Positions 43,511 to 52,438 of a DNA stretch of 64,000 nucleotides are shown here, piece by piece. The notes under the pieces were generated by a model. It searched no databases and was not told the DNA's origin. It worked only from the letters and a program-made list of their open reading frames with translations. Source of the stretch: CAWEQW01 sp963811365. GTDB taxonomy: Bacteria; Actinomycetota; Actinomycetes; Propionibacteriales; Nocardioidaceae. The translations under genes were made by a program, and so were the position numbers. The DNA is taken from assembly GCA_963811365.1 (NCBI GenBank), contig CAWEQW010000004.1, forward strand, positions 1-64,000, given 5' to 3'. Position 1 is the first letter of the stretch. Every line of letters begins with the position of its first letter.

Positions 43511-45484
43511 ATGATGAGCAACCAGTCACTGTCGAACCTCCTGCACGAGACCCGTCACTTCGAGCCGCCCGAGGACCTGGCCGCGCACGCCAACGCCAAG
43601 GCCGACGCGTACGAGGAGGCGGCCCGCGACCCGTTGGCGTTCTGGGGCAAGCAGGCCGAGCGCATCTCGTGGGCCGAGCCGTTCACGGAGGTCCTGGACT
43701 GGAGCAACCCGCCGTTCGCGAAGTGGTTCGTCGGCGGCAAGCTCAACGCGGCGTACAACTGCGTGGACCGGCACGTCGAGGCCGGGCGTGGCGACAAGGT
43801 CGCCTACCACTTCGAGGGCGAGCCGGGTGACACCCGCACGATCACCTACGCCGACCTCAAGGACCAGGTCTGTCAGGCGGCCAACGCGTTGACCGAGCTC
43901 GGCGTGCGTGCCGGTGACCGGATCGCCATCTACATGCCGATGATCCCCGAGACGGTCGTCGCGATGCTGGCCTGCGCCCGGATCGGGGCGCCGCACACCG
44001 TGGTGTTCGGCGGCTTCTCGTCGCAGGCGCTGCAGGACCGCATCCAGGACTGTGACGCCCGCATCGTGATCACCGCGGACGGCGGCTACCGGCGCGGCGC
44101 GCCGGCGGCCCTCAAGCCGGCCGTCGACGAGGCGCTCGCCGCGTGCCCGGACGTGCGCAACGTCGTGGTCGTGAAGCGGACCGGCCAGGATCTCGGCGAG
44201 GACGGCTGGGTCGAGGGGCGTGACCTCTGGTGGGAGGACGTCGTGGGCCGGCAGTCCACCGAGCACACCCCCGAGGCGTTCGACGCCGAGCACCCGCTGT
44301 ACGTCATGTACACCTCGGGCACGACCGGCAAGCCGAAGGGGATCCTGCACACGACCGGTGGCTACCTCGTCGGTACGTCGTACTCGCACTGGTCGGTCTT
44401 CGACCTCAAGGCCGACACCGACGTCTTCTGGACCGCCGCCGACATCGGCTGGGTCACCGGGCACTCCTACATCGTCTACGGGCCGCTCGCCAACGGCACC
44501 ACGTCGGTGATGTACGAGGGCACGCCGGACACCCCGCACAAGGGCCGCTGGTGGGAGACCGTGGAGAAGTACCGGGTCTCGATCCTGTACTGCGCGCCGA
44601 CCGCGATCCGGACCTTCATGAAGTGGGGCTCGGACATCCCCAAGCAGTTCGACCTGTCGTCGCTGCGGCTGCTCGGCTCGGTGGGCGAGCCGATCAACCC
44701 GGAGGCGTACATGTGGTATCGGGAGTCCATCGGCGGAAGCCGCTGCCCGATCGTGGACACCTGGTGGCAGACCGAGACGGGCCAGCTGATGATCAGCCCG
44801 CTGCCCGGAGTCACCGCCGGCAAGCCCGGCTCGGCGATGAAGGCGCTGCCGGGCATCTCGGCGTCGGTCGTCGACGACGCGGGCAAGCCGGTCGAGAAGG
44901 GGTCCGGCGGCTACCTCGTGCTGACCGAGCCGTGGCCCGCCATGCTGCGCACGATCTACGGCGACGACCAGCGCTACAAGGACACCTACTGGTCGCGGTT
45001 CCCCGACGTGTACTTCGCCGGCGACGGCGCCAAGCTCGACGAGGACGGCGACATCTGGCTGCTCGGTCGCGTCGACGACGTGATGAACGTCTCCGGCCAC
45101 CGGCTGTCGACCACCGAGATCGAGTCGGCCCTGGTCTCGCACCCCAAGGTCGCCGAGGCCGCCGTGGTGGGCGCGAACGACCCGGACACCGGCCAGGCCG
45201 TCAACGCCTTCGTGATCCTTCGGGAGTCCGCCGGTGACGGTGGCCCGGAGATCGTCGCCGAGCTGCGCAACCACGTGGCCAAGGAGATCGGCCCGATCGC
45301 CAAGCCCAAGTCGATCATGGTCGTCGCCGAGCTTCCGAAGACGCGCTCCGGCAAGATCATGCGGCGGCTGCTGCGCGACGTGGCCGAGCGCCGGGAGCCC
45401 GGCGACGCCACCACGCTCGCGGACAGCTCCGTGATGGACCTGATCTCGAAGAACCTGGCGACCACCACGGCCGACGACGCCTGA
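43511..45484 (+). CDS. acs: Acetyl-CoA synthetase
   Basis: This 657-residue enzyme makes acetyl-CoA from acetate, ATP and CoA. The AMP-binding motif is YTSGTTGKPKGILHT, the WWQTETGQ block lines the active site, and PKTRSGKIMRRLLRD holds the catalytic lysine that is a target of regulatory acetylation. Length and motifs are normal. An AAGGAAGAG site precedes tandem ATGs at 43511 and 43514; the second may be used. It is probably co-expressed with satP under CRP control. A strong hairpin follows the gene. Confidence 0.97.
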   Translation: MMSNQSLSNLLHETRHFEPPEDLAAHANAKADAYEEAARDPLAFWGKQAERISWAEPFTEVLDWSNPPFAKWFVGGKLNAAYNCVDRHVEAGRGDKVAYHFEGEPGDTRTITYADLKDQVCQAANALTELGVRAGDRIAIYMPMIPETVVAMLACARIGAPHTVVFGGFSSQALQDRIQDCDARIVITADGGYRRGAPAALKPAVDEALAACPDVRNVVVVKRTGQDLGEDGWVEGRDLWWEDVVGRQSTEHTPEAFDAEHPLYVMYTSGTTGKPKGILHTTGGYLVGTSYSHWSVFDLKADTDVFWTAADIGWVTGHSYIVYGPLANGTTSVMYEGTPDTPHKGRWWETVEKYRVSILYCAPTAIRTFMKWGSDIPKQFDLSSLRLLGSVGEPINPEAYMWYRESIGGSRCPIVDTWWQTETGQLMISPLPGVTAGKPGSAMKALPGISASVVDDAGKPVEKGSGGYLVLTEPWPAMLRTIYGDDQRYKDTYWSRFPDVYFAGDGAKLDEDGDIWLLGRVDDVMNVSGHRLSTTEIESALVSHPKVAEAAVVGANDPDTGQAVNAFVILRESAGDGGPEIVAELRNHVAKEIGPIAKPKSIMVVAELPKTRSGKIMRRLLRDVAERREPGDATTLADSSVMDLISKNLATTTADDA

Positions 45485-45504
45485 GCGCCACCGGTCCCGC
45501 GCTG

Positions 45505-45544
45505 CGACGGGGTCCTGCGGGTGATCACCCGCAGGACCCCGTCG
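45505..45544 (+). terminator. Terminator after acs
   Basis: A perfect 40-base palindrome, with arm CGACGGGGTCCTGCGGGTGA, begins 21 bases after the acs stop. It should fold into a very stable hairpin that separates acs from nhaA. Confidence 0.85.
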
Positions 45545-45633
45545 TGTCGGTAGGCTGGATCCGCGTCATCGGTGAGCCGGGAAGTCTGGTCGGCACGACC
45601 GCTTCGCCTACCCCGAGAGGGTCGAGGATCTCC

Positions 45634-46839
45634 ATGATCACTGCCCCCCGCCGACCCACCTTCCTCCCCGACACGGGGAAGGGCGAGAGGACCTTCGTCG
45701 GGGACCTGCTGCGCCAGGAGACCGTCGGCGGCGCCATCGTGCTGGCCGCGGCGGTGGTCGCGGTGGTCTGGGCCAACTCGCCGTTCGCGGACGCGTACGT
45801 GAGCCTTCGGCACCTCCAGGTCGGCCCGCTCGACGTCGAGCACTGGGCGTCGGACGGCGCCCTGACGCTGTTCTTCTTCCTCGCCGGCCTCGAGCTCAAG
45901 CGCGAGCTGCTGGTCGGTTCCCTGCGCCGGCCGGCGGACGCGCTGGTGCCGATCGCCGCGGCGACGGCCGGAGTCGCCGTCCCCGCCGTCATCTACACGG
46001 TGGTGAACCTCGGCAACGGCACCGCCAACGGCTGGGCGATCCCCGCAGCGACCGACATCGCCTTCGCGCTCGCTGTGCTGGCCGTCGTCGGCTCCGCGCT
46101 GCCCGAGCAGCTGCGCGGGTTCCTGCTGACGCTCGCGGTCGTCGACGACCTGATCGTCATCTGCATCATCGCGATCTTCTACACCTCGTCGCTGCACCTG
46201 CTGCCGCTGCTGGCCGCGGTGGTGCTGCTCGGGGTGTACGCCGTCCTCCAGCACTTCCGGGTCACCACGTTCGTGCTCTACGTGCCGGTCGCCCTGGCGT
46301 GCTGGTGGTTCGTCCACGAGAGCGGCATCCACGCGACGATCGCCGGCGTGGCGCTGGGCCTGCTGACCCGCGTCGTACCCGACGCCGACGAGCGGCGCTC
46401 CCCCGCCGAGCGCCTCGAGCACCGCCTCACCCCGTTGTCCGCCGGGGTCGCGGTGCCGGTGTTCGCCCTGCTCGCGGCCGGCGTGACCATCACCGTCGGT
46501 GGCGGGCTCTGGCGGGACCCGGTCGTGATCGGCGTGGTGCTCGGCCTGGTGGTCGGCAAGCCGGTCGGCGTGATGGCGGGTGCCTGGATCGTCACCCGCT
46601 TCACCCGCGCCGAGCTGAACGAGAAGCTGTCGTGGCGTGACGTGTTCGGGGTCGCGGTGCTGGCCGGGGTCGGGTTCACGGTGGCCCTGCTGGTCGGCGA
46701 CCTGTCCTTCCCGCGCGGCGAGACCGACGCGGCGAAGACCGCCGTCCTGGTCGGCTCGGTGCTCGCCGCGCTGCTCGCCGCCGTCATCCTGGGCCGGCGG
46801 AGCAAGGCGCACGACCTGAGCCGCTCGAAGCCCTCGTGA
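45634..46839 (+). CDS. nhaA: Na+/H+ antiporter NhaA
   Basis: This 401-residue antiporter exchanges sodium for protons. The core shows GLELKRELLVGSL, the helix-4 region AIPAATDIAFALAVLAVVG and the paired aspartates in AVVDDLIVICIIAIFY that bind the ion. The later blocks GVALGLLTRVVP and GVGFTVALLVGDLSF are also typical. The ATG at 45634 follows a GAGGAT site and gives the normal N-terminus. Confidence 0.95.
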   Translation: MITAPRRPTFLPDTGKGERTFVGDLLRQETVGGAIVLAAAVVAVVWANSPFADAYVSLRHLQVGPLDVEHWASDGALTLFFFLAGLELKRELLVGSLRRPADALVPIAAATAGVAVPAVIYTVVNLGNGTANGWAIPAATDIAFALAVLAVVGSALPEQLRGFLLTLAVVDDLIVICIIAIFYTSSLHLLPLLAAVVLLGVYAVLQHFRVTTFVLYVPVALACWWFVHESGIHATIAGVALGLLTRVVPDADERRSPAERLEHRLTPLSAGVAVPVFALLAAGVTITVGGGLWRDPVVIGVVLGLVVGKPVGVMAGAWIVTRFTRAELNEKLSWRDVFGVAVLAGVGFTVALLVGDLSFPRGETDAAKTAVLVGSVLAALLAAVILGRRSKAHDLSRSKPS

Positions 46840-46897
46840 CGACCACCTTTCGCAGCGGGACTGCACGGTCCTCTAGGCTCAGAGCACGAAGGAGGCG

Positions 46898-47335
46898 ATG
46901 ATGACCACCGAGCCATCCCCGACACCCGCCAGCCCGCCACGGGCCGTCGAGGTGCGACCCGACGACCCGACGATCGGACGCCTGGTCGCCGACGCCAGCC
47001 GCGACATCTCGAGCCTGATCCACAACGAGATCGCGCTCGCGAAGTCCGAGCTCAAGATCAGCCTCAAGAACGGCGGCACGGGGGCGGGCCTGTTCGCGGG
47101 CGCCGCGTTCATCGGCGTGCTCGCGATCATCATGCTGTCGGTGGCCTTCGCCTACCTGATCCACCTCACGGGTCTGGACCTGGCGTGGTGCTTCTTGATC
47201 GTCTTCGCGGTCTACACGCTGCTCGCCGGACTGCTGGCCTACCTCGGGATGCGGAAGGTCCGAAAGGTGCGGGCTCCGGAGCGGGCGATCGCCCAGGCGC
47301 AGGCCACCAAAGACATGCTCAGCAAGCGCGCCTGA
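46898..47335 (+). CDS. Actinobacterial holin-X-like membrane protein (Rv3669-like)
   Basis: This 145-residue protein has a disordered Pro-rich N-terminus and a conserved amphipathic region (LVADASRDISSLIHNEIALAK in part). Two membrane helices follow, then a basic cytoplasmic tail. Phage_holin_3_6-type proteins of this kind are chromosomal in most actinobacteria and are not prophage genes. Rv3669 occupies the same place in mycobacteria, next to the ephE gene. The function is unknown; envelope organisation is often suggested. ATGs at 46898 and 46901 are both possible. Confidence 0.8.
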   Translation: MMTTEPSPTPASPPRAVEVRPDDPTIGRLVADASRDISSLIHNEIALAKSELKISLKNGGTGAGLFAGAAFIGVLAIIMLSVAFAYLIHLTGLDLAWCFLIVFAVYTLLAGLLAYLGMRKVRKVRAPERAIAQAQATKDMLSKRA

Positions 47336-47343
47336 CGCCCCGG

Positions 47344-48273
47344 ATGGAACGCCCCCGCGACGTCGGGCGCGTCATCGAGAGGCCCGGTCCCTGGCGGCAC
47401 CGCTACGTCGCCGCCAACGGAGCCCGCTTCCACGTGGCGGACGTCGAGCCGAACCGTCCCGACGCCCCGCTGGTGCTGATGCTGCACGGCTTCCCTGAGT
47501 TCTGGTGGACGTGGCGGGACCAGCTGCCGGCGCTTGCCGCGGCCGGCTACCGGGCCGCCGCGATGGACCTGCGCGGCTACGGCGCCTCCGACAAGACGCC
47601 CCGAGGATACGACCCGGTGACCCTGGCACAGGACGTGTCCGGGGTGGTCAAGGCCCTGGGAGAGCGGCAGGCGGTCCTCGTCGGGCACGGTTGGGGCGGC
47701 TACGTCGCCTGGGCGGCGGCAGTGCTGCATCCGAGCCAGGTCGCGGCGATCTGCCCGATCTCCGCTCCGCATCCGCTCCCGATGCTGCGTGCGGTACGCC
47801 GACACCCTGCGGGGCCGGCGGCCTGGCACGTCCTGCAGATGCAGCCGCCGTGGCGCCCCGAGCGCCGGGTCGCCCGGGCCGACGGCGGGTACGTCGCAGC
47901 CCATCTGCGCGCCTGGAGCGCACCGGGGTCGACGTTCCCCGATGCCGAGACCGCGGCCGTCTACCAGGAGGCGATCAGCCTCTGGCCCTCCTCACACTGC
48001 GCGCTGGAGTACCACCGCTGGCTGTTCCGCTCGCGGCTGCGCAGCGACGGCCGGGAGTTCAGCGCCACCATGCGGCACCCGGTCACCCAGCCGGTCTGCG
48101 CGGTGACCGGCGAGCGCGACCCGGTGACGTCTGCTGCGACGGTCGAGGCGTCGCGTCGGTGGGTGACCGGGCCGTTCGCGACGCAGACGGTCGCGGGCAG
48201 CGGGCACTTCCCCCACGAGGAGCGGTCCGCGCTGCTCACCGACCTCCTGCTGGCGTGGCTCGCCGGCCTCTGA
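47344..48273 (+). CDS. EphE-like alpha/beta hydrolase with altered nucleophile position
   Basis: This 309-residue protein has an epoxide-hydrolase layout, with HGFPEFWWTWRDQLP for the oxyanion hole and DLRGYGASDKTP following. The nucleophile elbow reads VGHGWGGYVAW, where epoxide hydrolases have GHDWG. The catalytic Asp is therefore Gly, although GERDP and the histidine in GSGHFPHEE remain. Either it is inactive as an epoxide hydrolase or it uses different chemistry. By order it matches Mycobacterium ephE (Rv3670). It starts eight bases after the holin-like gene. Confidence 0.8.
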   Translation: MERPRDVGRVIERPGPWRHRYVAANGARFHVADVEPNRPDAPLVLMLHGFPEFWWTWRDQLPALAAAGYRAAAMDLRGYGASDKTPRGYDPVTLAQDVSGVVKALGERQAVLVGHGWGGYVAWAAAVLHPSQVAAICPISAPHPLPMLRAVRRHPAGPAAWHVLQMQPPWRPERRVARADGGYVAAHLRAWSAPGSTFPDAETAAVYQEAISLWPSSHCALEYHRWLFRSRLRSDGREFSATMRHPVTQPVCAVTGERDPVTSAATVEASRRWVTGPFATQTVAGSGHFPHEERSALLTDLLLAWLAGL

Positions 48274-48285
48274 GCGCTGCCCGGC

Positions 48286-49458
48286 TCAGGCGCAGGCTCC
48301 CGTGCTCACCGGGGCGTGGCTCGTGAGCCCGTCCGCGGCCGCCCGGGCGACCTGGTCCGCGGTCAGCGCGTAGCCGGTGTCGGGGTCGGTGACCGAGGCG
48401 GCGAAGACCACGCCGAGCACCCTGCCGGACGGCGAGACGAGCGGGCCTCCGGAGTTCCCCGGCCGGACGAGAGCGCGCACGGAGTAGACCTCGCGAACCA
48501 CCGTGCCGTCGCCGTAGATGTCCGGGCTGCGCAGCCGCTGCTCGCCGCGGATCCTGGCCGCCTGGACGTCGTACGGGCCGTCCTGGGGGTAGCCGAGTAC
48601 CGCGGCGGCCTCACGGGGCTGAGCGGTGCGGTCGAACCTCAGGTACCGGCGGTGCACGCCGCCGACCGCGAGCACCGCCACGTCGGCGTCGGGGTTGTAG
48701 TACACGACCGTCGCCGGCAGCTCCCGCTCACCCACGAGCACCATCGGGCGCGCGACGCCGGCGACGACGTGCGCGTTGGTCATCACCCGGGTCGGCGCGT
48801 ACAGGAAGCCGCTGCCCTCGACCCCGTGGCTGCAGGAGTTCTCGCCGCGGACCTTGACCACGCTGCGCTGGGCCCGCACCACGTCCGCGTCGCGCGCGAT
48901 CCCCTTCGGCGGTGGGCCCACGGTGGTGATCTGCTCGGTGGCGAACGGCTCGAGGTAGCGCGGGAAGAAGCTGGAGCCGACCACGTCGTTGAACGACTGG
49001 AGCGCGTTGGTGGCCTCGGTCGGCATCAGCTCGTTGACCTTGCCGAGCACCGAGGAGGAGCGGACCTGGTCGCTGACCCACGGCAGCCGGGCGCCGCTGA
49101 CCGCGACCCCGAGCGCCCAGGAGACCACGAGCACGGCCACCATGCTCAGCGCGGCCCCGCCGACGGCGTCGAGGGCGCGCACCGGCTGCCAGGTGATGTG
49201 GTCGCGGATCCGCGTCCCGACGTACTGCATCAACGCCTGGCCGAACGACGCGCAGATCAGCACCACGAACAGGGCCGCGAGAGAGACCCAGAGGGCGGGC
49301 GCGGCCTCGCCGAGCAGGCGGGGCGCGAGGAGCACGCCGACCAGACCCCCGAGCAGCAGACCGGCGGTCGCGAACGCACCGGAGATGAAGCCCTGCCAGT
49401 AGCCGGACACGGCGTAGGCCAGCACGAGCACCACGAGTGCCCAGTCGAGGATGTTCAC
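48286..49458 (-). CDS. marP: MarP-type membrane serine protease with CvpA domain
   Basis: This 390-residue protein has four N-terminal helices of the CvpA/colicin V production type, then a periplasmic trypsin-like protease. The catalytic triad is visible as histidine in MTNAHVVAG, aspartate in NPDADVAVLAVGG and serine in RPGNSGGPL. Cysteines in GENSCSHG and near the C-terminus (GACA) match the disulfide of mycobacterial MarP (Rv3671c), which is needed for survival in acid and under oxidative stress. It heads a leftward series with the Nudix, tlpA and nth genes upstream of it. Confidence 0.92.
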   Translation of the reverse strand: MNILDWALVVLVLAYAVSGYWQGFISGAFATAGLLLGGLVGVLLAPRLLGEAAPALWVSLAALFVVLICASFGQALMQYVGTRIRDHITWQPVRALDAVGGAALSMVAVLVVSWALGVAVSGARLPWVSDQVRSSSVLGKVNELMPTEATNALQSFNDVVGSSFFPRYLEPFATEQITTVGPPPKGIARDADVVRAQRSVVKVRGENSCSHGVEGSGFLYAPTRVMTNAHVVAGVARPMVLVGERELPATVVYYNPDADVAVLAVGGVHRRYLRFDRTAQPREAAAVLGYPQDGPYDVQAARIRGEQRLRSPDIYGDGTVVREVYSVRALVRPGNSGGPLVSPSGRVLGVVFAASVTDPDTGYALTADQVARAAADGLTSHAPVSTGACA

Positions 49459-49468
49459 GACGTGGTCC

Positions 49469-50197
49469 TCACTCCGCGCCCGCGTCGTACGCCGGACGCG
49501 AGGAGTCGCGCCGTGAGACCAGCATGTGCTCAGGCAGCGGACGGCTGTTGCCGCTGTCCCACGGACGGGTCCAGCCGACGAAGTCGAAGAGCCGGGAGAT
49601 GATGCCGGCGGTGAAGCCCCACAGGATCAGGTCCTTGTCGGGGCCGATGAGGAAGCCGGGGCCGAGCCAGCCGGAGGGGTGGCGCACGGTGATCCGGTGC
49701 TGCGGGTCGAGCAGCTCGTCGATCGCGACCCGGTAGACGGCGTGCACCTCGGCGGGGTCGACCGCCCAGGCCGGGCTCTCCTCGCGCCACCAGCCGAGCA
49801 CCGGGGTCACCGCGAAGTTGCTCGGCGGCAGCCACAGCGGCGGCAGCGTCGCGAACACGACGACACCCCGCGGGTCGAGTCCGGTCTCCTCCTGGGCCTC
49901 GCGCAGCGCGGCGGCCTCGGACGAGGGGTCCGTGGGGTCCACCGAGCCGCCGGGGAAGGAGACCTGGCCGGGATGGGACCGCATGTCGTGCGCACGCTCG
50001 GTGAGCAGCAGGTCCGGACCAGAGGGTCCCTCGCCGAAGAGCATCAGCACCGCACCCTCGCGCACCTCGGCGTCGTCGGGCGCGGCGAAGCTGGTCAGCT
50101 CCTCGACGGTGATCTGGGCCGCACCGGCGCGCACCGGCTCGAGCCACGCCGGAAGCTCCGGGGGCTGCGCTGCGGGCGCGTCGCGCTGTTCGGACAC
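49469..50197 (-). CDS. CoA pyrophosphatase-type Nudix hydrolase
   Basis: This 242-residue Nudix protein has the extended box GGSVDPTDPSSEAAALREAQ followed by EETGLDP. The upstream motif LLTERAHDMRSHPGQVSFPG is the signature of CoA and nucleotide pyrophosphatases (NudL type, Mycobacterium Rv3672c). It would cleave CoA or its derivatives to phosphopantetheine and ADP. The start is placed at GTG 50197; an ATG at 50236 is also in frame. It ends ten bases before the marP start. Confidence 0.88.
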   Translation of the reverse strand: MSEQRDAPAAQPPELPAWLEPVRAGAAQITVEELTSFAAPDDAEVREGAVLMLFGEGPSGPDLLLTERAHDMRSHPGQVSFPGGSVDPTDPSSEAAALREAQEETGLDPRGVVVFATLPPLWLPPSNFAVTPVLGWWREESPAWAVDPAEVHAVYRVAIDELLDPQHRITVRHPSGWLGPGFLIGPDKDLILWGFTAGIISRLFDFVGWTRPWDSGNSRPLPEHMLVSRRDSSRPAYDAGAE

Positions 50198-50232
50198 GGG
50201 GCAGAGCCTACCCAGCGGGGGACAGGTGCTGG

Positions 50233-50873
50233 TCACACGCGGATGCCCAGGTGGTCACGGACCAGGCGACGCAGCTGGGCGTAGGACCGCACGACGGTGA
50301 GCTGCATGTCCACGACGTGGCCCTGCCGGTCGACGAGCACGATCCCGGGCAGGCCCCGGACGACGGTCCCGAACGCCCCGCGCAGGTCGCCCGCCGGATC
50401 GGCCAGGAGCGGGTACGTCACGCCGGTCTGCCTCACCAGGGCGAGCGCCCGCCCCGGCTGGGTGTCGAGGTAGTCGACGCCGAGCACGGAGAGCCTGCCG
50501 CGGGCCCGCTCGTGCAGCTGCTGGTAGTACGGCAGCTCGGAGCGGCAGGGGCCGCACCACTGGGCGAACAGGTTGACCACAAGCGGACCGCGGAGCTTCT
50601 CGAGGTCCACGTCGGGTCCGCCACCGAGGCAGGGCAGCGTGACGTTCGGCAGCGCCTTCGTGGCCGGCGGCGTCGCGGTGCCCGGGCGGCACTGCTGCAC
50701 GCCGGCGGCCTTCTTGGCTGCGCGCAGGGCCGGCGTGTCGACGGCGACGTTGGTCTGGCTCACCGACTGGTGCTGCTGGTGGGCGGCCGGGGTGGCCGCG
50801 CAGCCGCCGATCAGCAGGCCCACCGCGACGGATCCCCGCGGCAGGCCTTCAGCCCGGCCCGGCCTCGGCTCAC
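50233..50873 (-). CDS. TlpA-like thioredoxin lipoprotein (probable frameshift in signal peptide)
   Basis: The mature part is a TlpA/ResA-type thioredoxin with active site NLFAQWCGPCRSELP and the cis-proline loop VRGLPGIVLVD. It is likely a disulfide reductase for cytochrome maturation or MarP-like substrates outside the membrane. The lipobox GLLIGGC is preceded in frame only by a short GTG start at 50823. A better start is GTG at 50873, overlapping the nth stop, with SRGRAGLKA as signal n-region. Joining the two needs a single-base correction, and the span of 641 bases is not divisible by three. It matches Rv3673c by order. Confidence 0.8.
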
Positions 50874-51568
50874 GCGCGACCCTCTGTGCGCACCAGCCTG
50901 GCGGCCTTGGCCGGGTCGGTCGGGCCCTCGCCGTACGCCGGGCACCAGCGCGCCACCGGGCACGCGCCGCACGCCGGGTTGCGCGCGTGGCAGCACCCGC
51001 CGGCCGTGCCAGATCAGGTGGTGGCTGACAGCATCGTCCAGTCCCTCTTCGGGAACAGCGCGCCGACCGCGTGCTCGACCTTGACCGGGTCGGTCTCCGC
51101 GGTCCAGCCGAAGCGACGCGACAGCCGCCCGAAGTGCGTGTCGACGGTGATCCCGGGGATGCCGAAGCGCGTTGCCGAGCACCACGTTCGCGGTCTTGCG
51201 GCCCGACACCGGGCAGTGTCACGAGGTCCTCGAGGCGCGCCGGCACCTGCGCCGTCGTACCGCTCGACGAGGGCCTGCGACAGCTTCAGCAGCGACTCGG
51301 TCTTGGCCCGGAAGAAGCCCGTCGGCTGGATCAGTGCCTCGAGCTCTCGCGGTCGGCGGCCGCCATCGCCCGCGCATCGGGGTAGGCGGCGAACAGCGTC
51401 GGGCTGACCGCGTTGACCCGCTTGTCGGTGGTCTGCGCGGAGAGCACGGTGACGACGAGGAGCTCGAAGGCGTTGTCGAAGTCGCAGCTCGCAGCGGGCG
51501 TCGGGGTAGGTCTCGGCGAGCGCCCGGTCGATCTTGCGGGCACGCCGGACGAGGGCGGTGTCGGGCAC
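50870..51568 (-). CDS. nth: Endonuclease III with several frameshifts
   Basis: Pieces in three frames assemble into endonuclease III, a base-excision DNA glycosylase/lyase. They are AFELLVVTVLSAQTTDKRVN, LIQPTGFFRAKTESLLKLSQ, the hairpin-loop motif LVTLPGVG with RKTANVVLGNA, and the catalytic region ITVDTHFGRLSRRFGW. The Fe-S cluster cysteines follow (CHARNPACGACPVARWCP when corrected). At least four single-base errors are needed. The order nth-tlpA-Nudix-marP is conserved, and decay is unlikely in a repair gene with all motifs retained, so sequence error is favoured. The start is GTG. Confidence 0.8.
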
Positions 51569-51640
51569 GGCGTCCAGCGTACGGGCGACTGCAGACGAGC
51601 GGACCCTTTTCGCGATCCGGGGTGGCCTGATACGTCAGAC

Positions 51641-51656
51641 TGTGACAAGTTGCATA
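51641..51656 (+). promoter_or_regulatory. Possible CRP half-site upstream of crp
   Basis: TGTGACAAGTTGCATA has one perfect TGTGA half and a poor second half. It lies 43 bases before the crp start, in the 130-base gap with the divergent nth gene. Autoregulation by CRP is known in relatives, but the match here is weak. Confidence 0.3.
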
Positions 51657-51698
51657 CGCCGGCGTAGCCCGCCGTGGCATAGACCAGAAGGAGCATTC

Positions 51699-52377
51699 GT
51701 GGACAACGACGTGCTGCGACAGGCCCCACTGTTCAGCGCCCTCGACGACGAGGCGGCCACGGCACTGCGTGCGTCGATGAGCGAGTCCCGGCTGCGCCGC
51801 GGCGACGTGCTCTTCCGCGAGGGCGACGAGGGCGACAAGCTCTACATCGTCATCGACGGCAAGGTGAAGCTCGGCCGCACCTCTGCCGACGGTCGGGAGA
51901 ACCTGCTCGCGATCCTGGGTCCGGGCCAGATGTTCGGCGAGCTCTCGCTCTTCGACCCGGGGCCGCGCTCGGCGACCGTGACGGCGGTGACCGACACCGC
52001 CTTCTCAGTCGCTGTCCCACGACGACCTGCTGCGCTGGCTCGACGGCCGGCCCGGCGTGGCCCGCGGCCTGCTCGCCCAGCTCGCCGGCCGGCTGCGCAA
52101 GGCCAACGACGTGGTCGCCGACCTGGTGTTCTCCGACGTCCCCGGGCGGGTCGCGAAGGCGCTGCTCGACCTCGCCGACCGCTTCGGCCGCACCGCCGAC
52201 GACGGGATCCACGTGCACCACGACCTCACCCAGGAGGAGCTGGCCCAGCTCGTCGGCGCCTCCCGCGAGACGGTGAACAAGGCGCTGGCCGACTTCGCGT
52301 CGCGCGGCTGGCTGCGCCTGGAGCCGCGGTCGGTCGTGATCATGGACATCGAGCGCCTCCGCCGCCGCGCCCGCTGA
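51699..52377 (+). CDS. crp: CRP/FNR-family cAMP receptor regulator (one frameshift)
   Basis: After correction this is a regulator of about 225 residues like Mycobacterium CRP (Rv3676) and GlxR. The cyclic-nucleotide domain contains DKLYIVIDGKVKLGRTSADG and GQMFGELSLFDPGPRSATV, where Glu and Arg contact cAMP. The helix-turn-helix reads LTQEELAQLVGASRETVNKA. A single-base slip near 52,003-52,012 moves the frame between DTAFS and LSHDDLLRWLDG. A GTG start follows AGAAGGAG. It probably controls satP-acs through the site at 42,663. Confidence 0.88.
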
Positions 52378-52438
52378 GGCCGAGCCGCGGGTTCCGCCGC
52401 GCCGGGCCGCGGGTTCCCGCCGGGCCTCGGGCCGCGGC

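Noticed and set aside
46898..47335. Prophage holin
   Set aside because: The protein belongs to the chromosomal actinobacterial holin-X group and lies at a conserved place; no phage genes are nearby.
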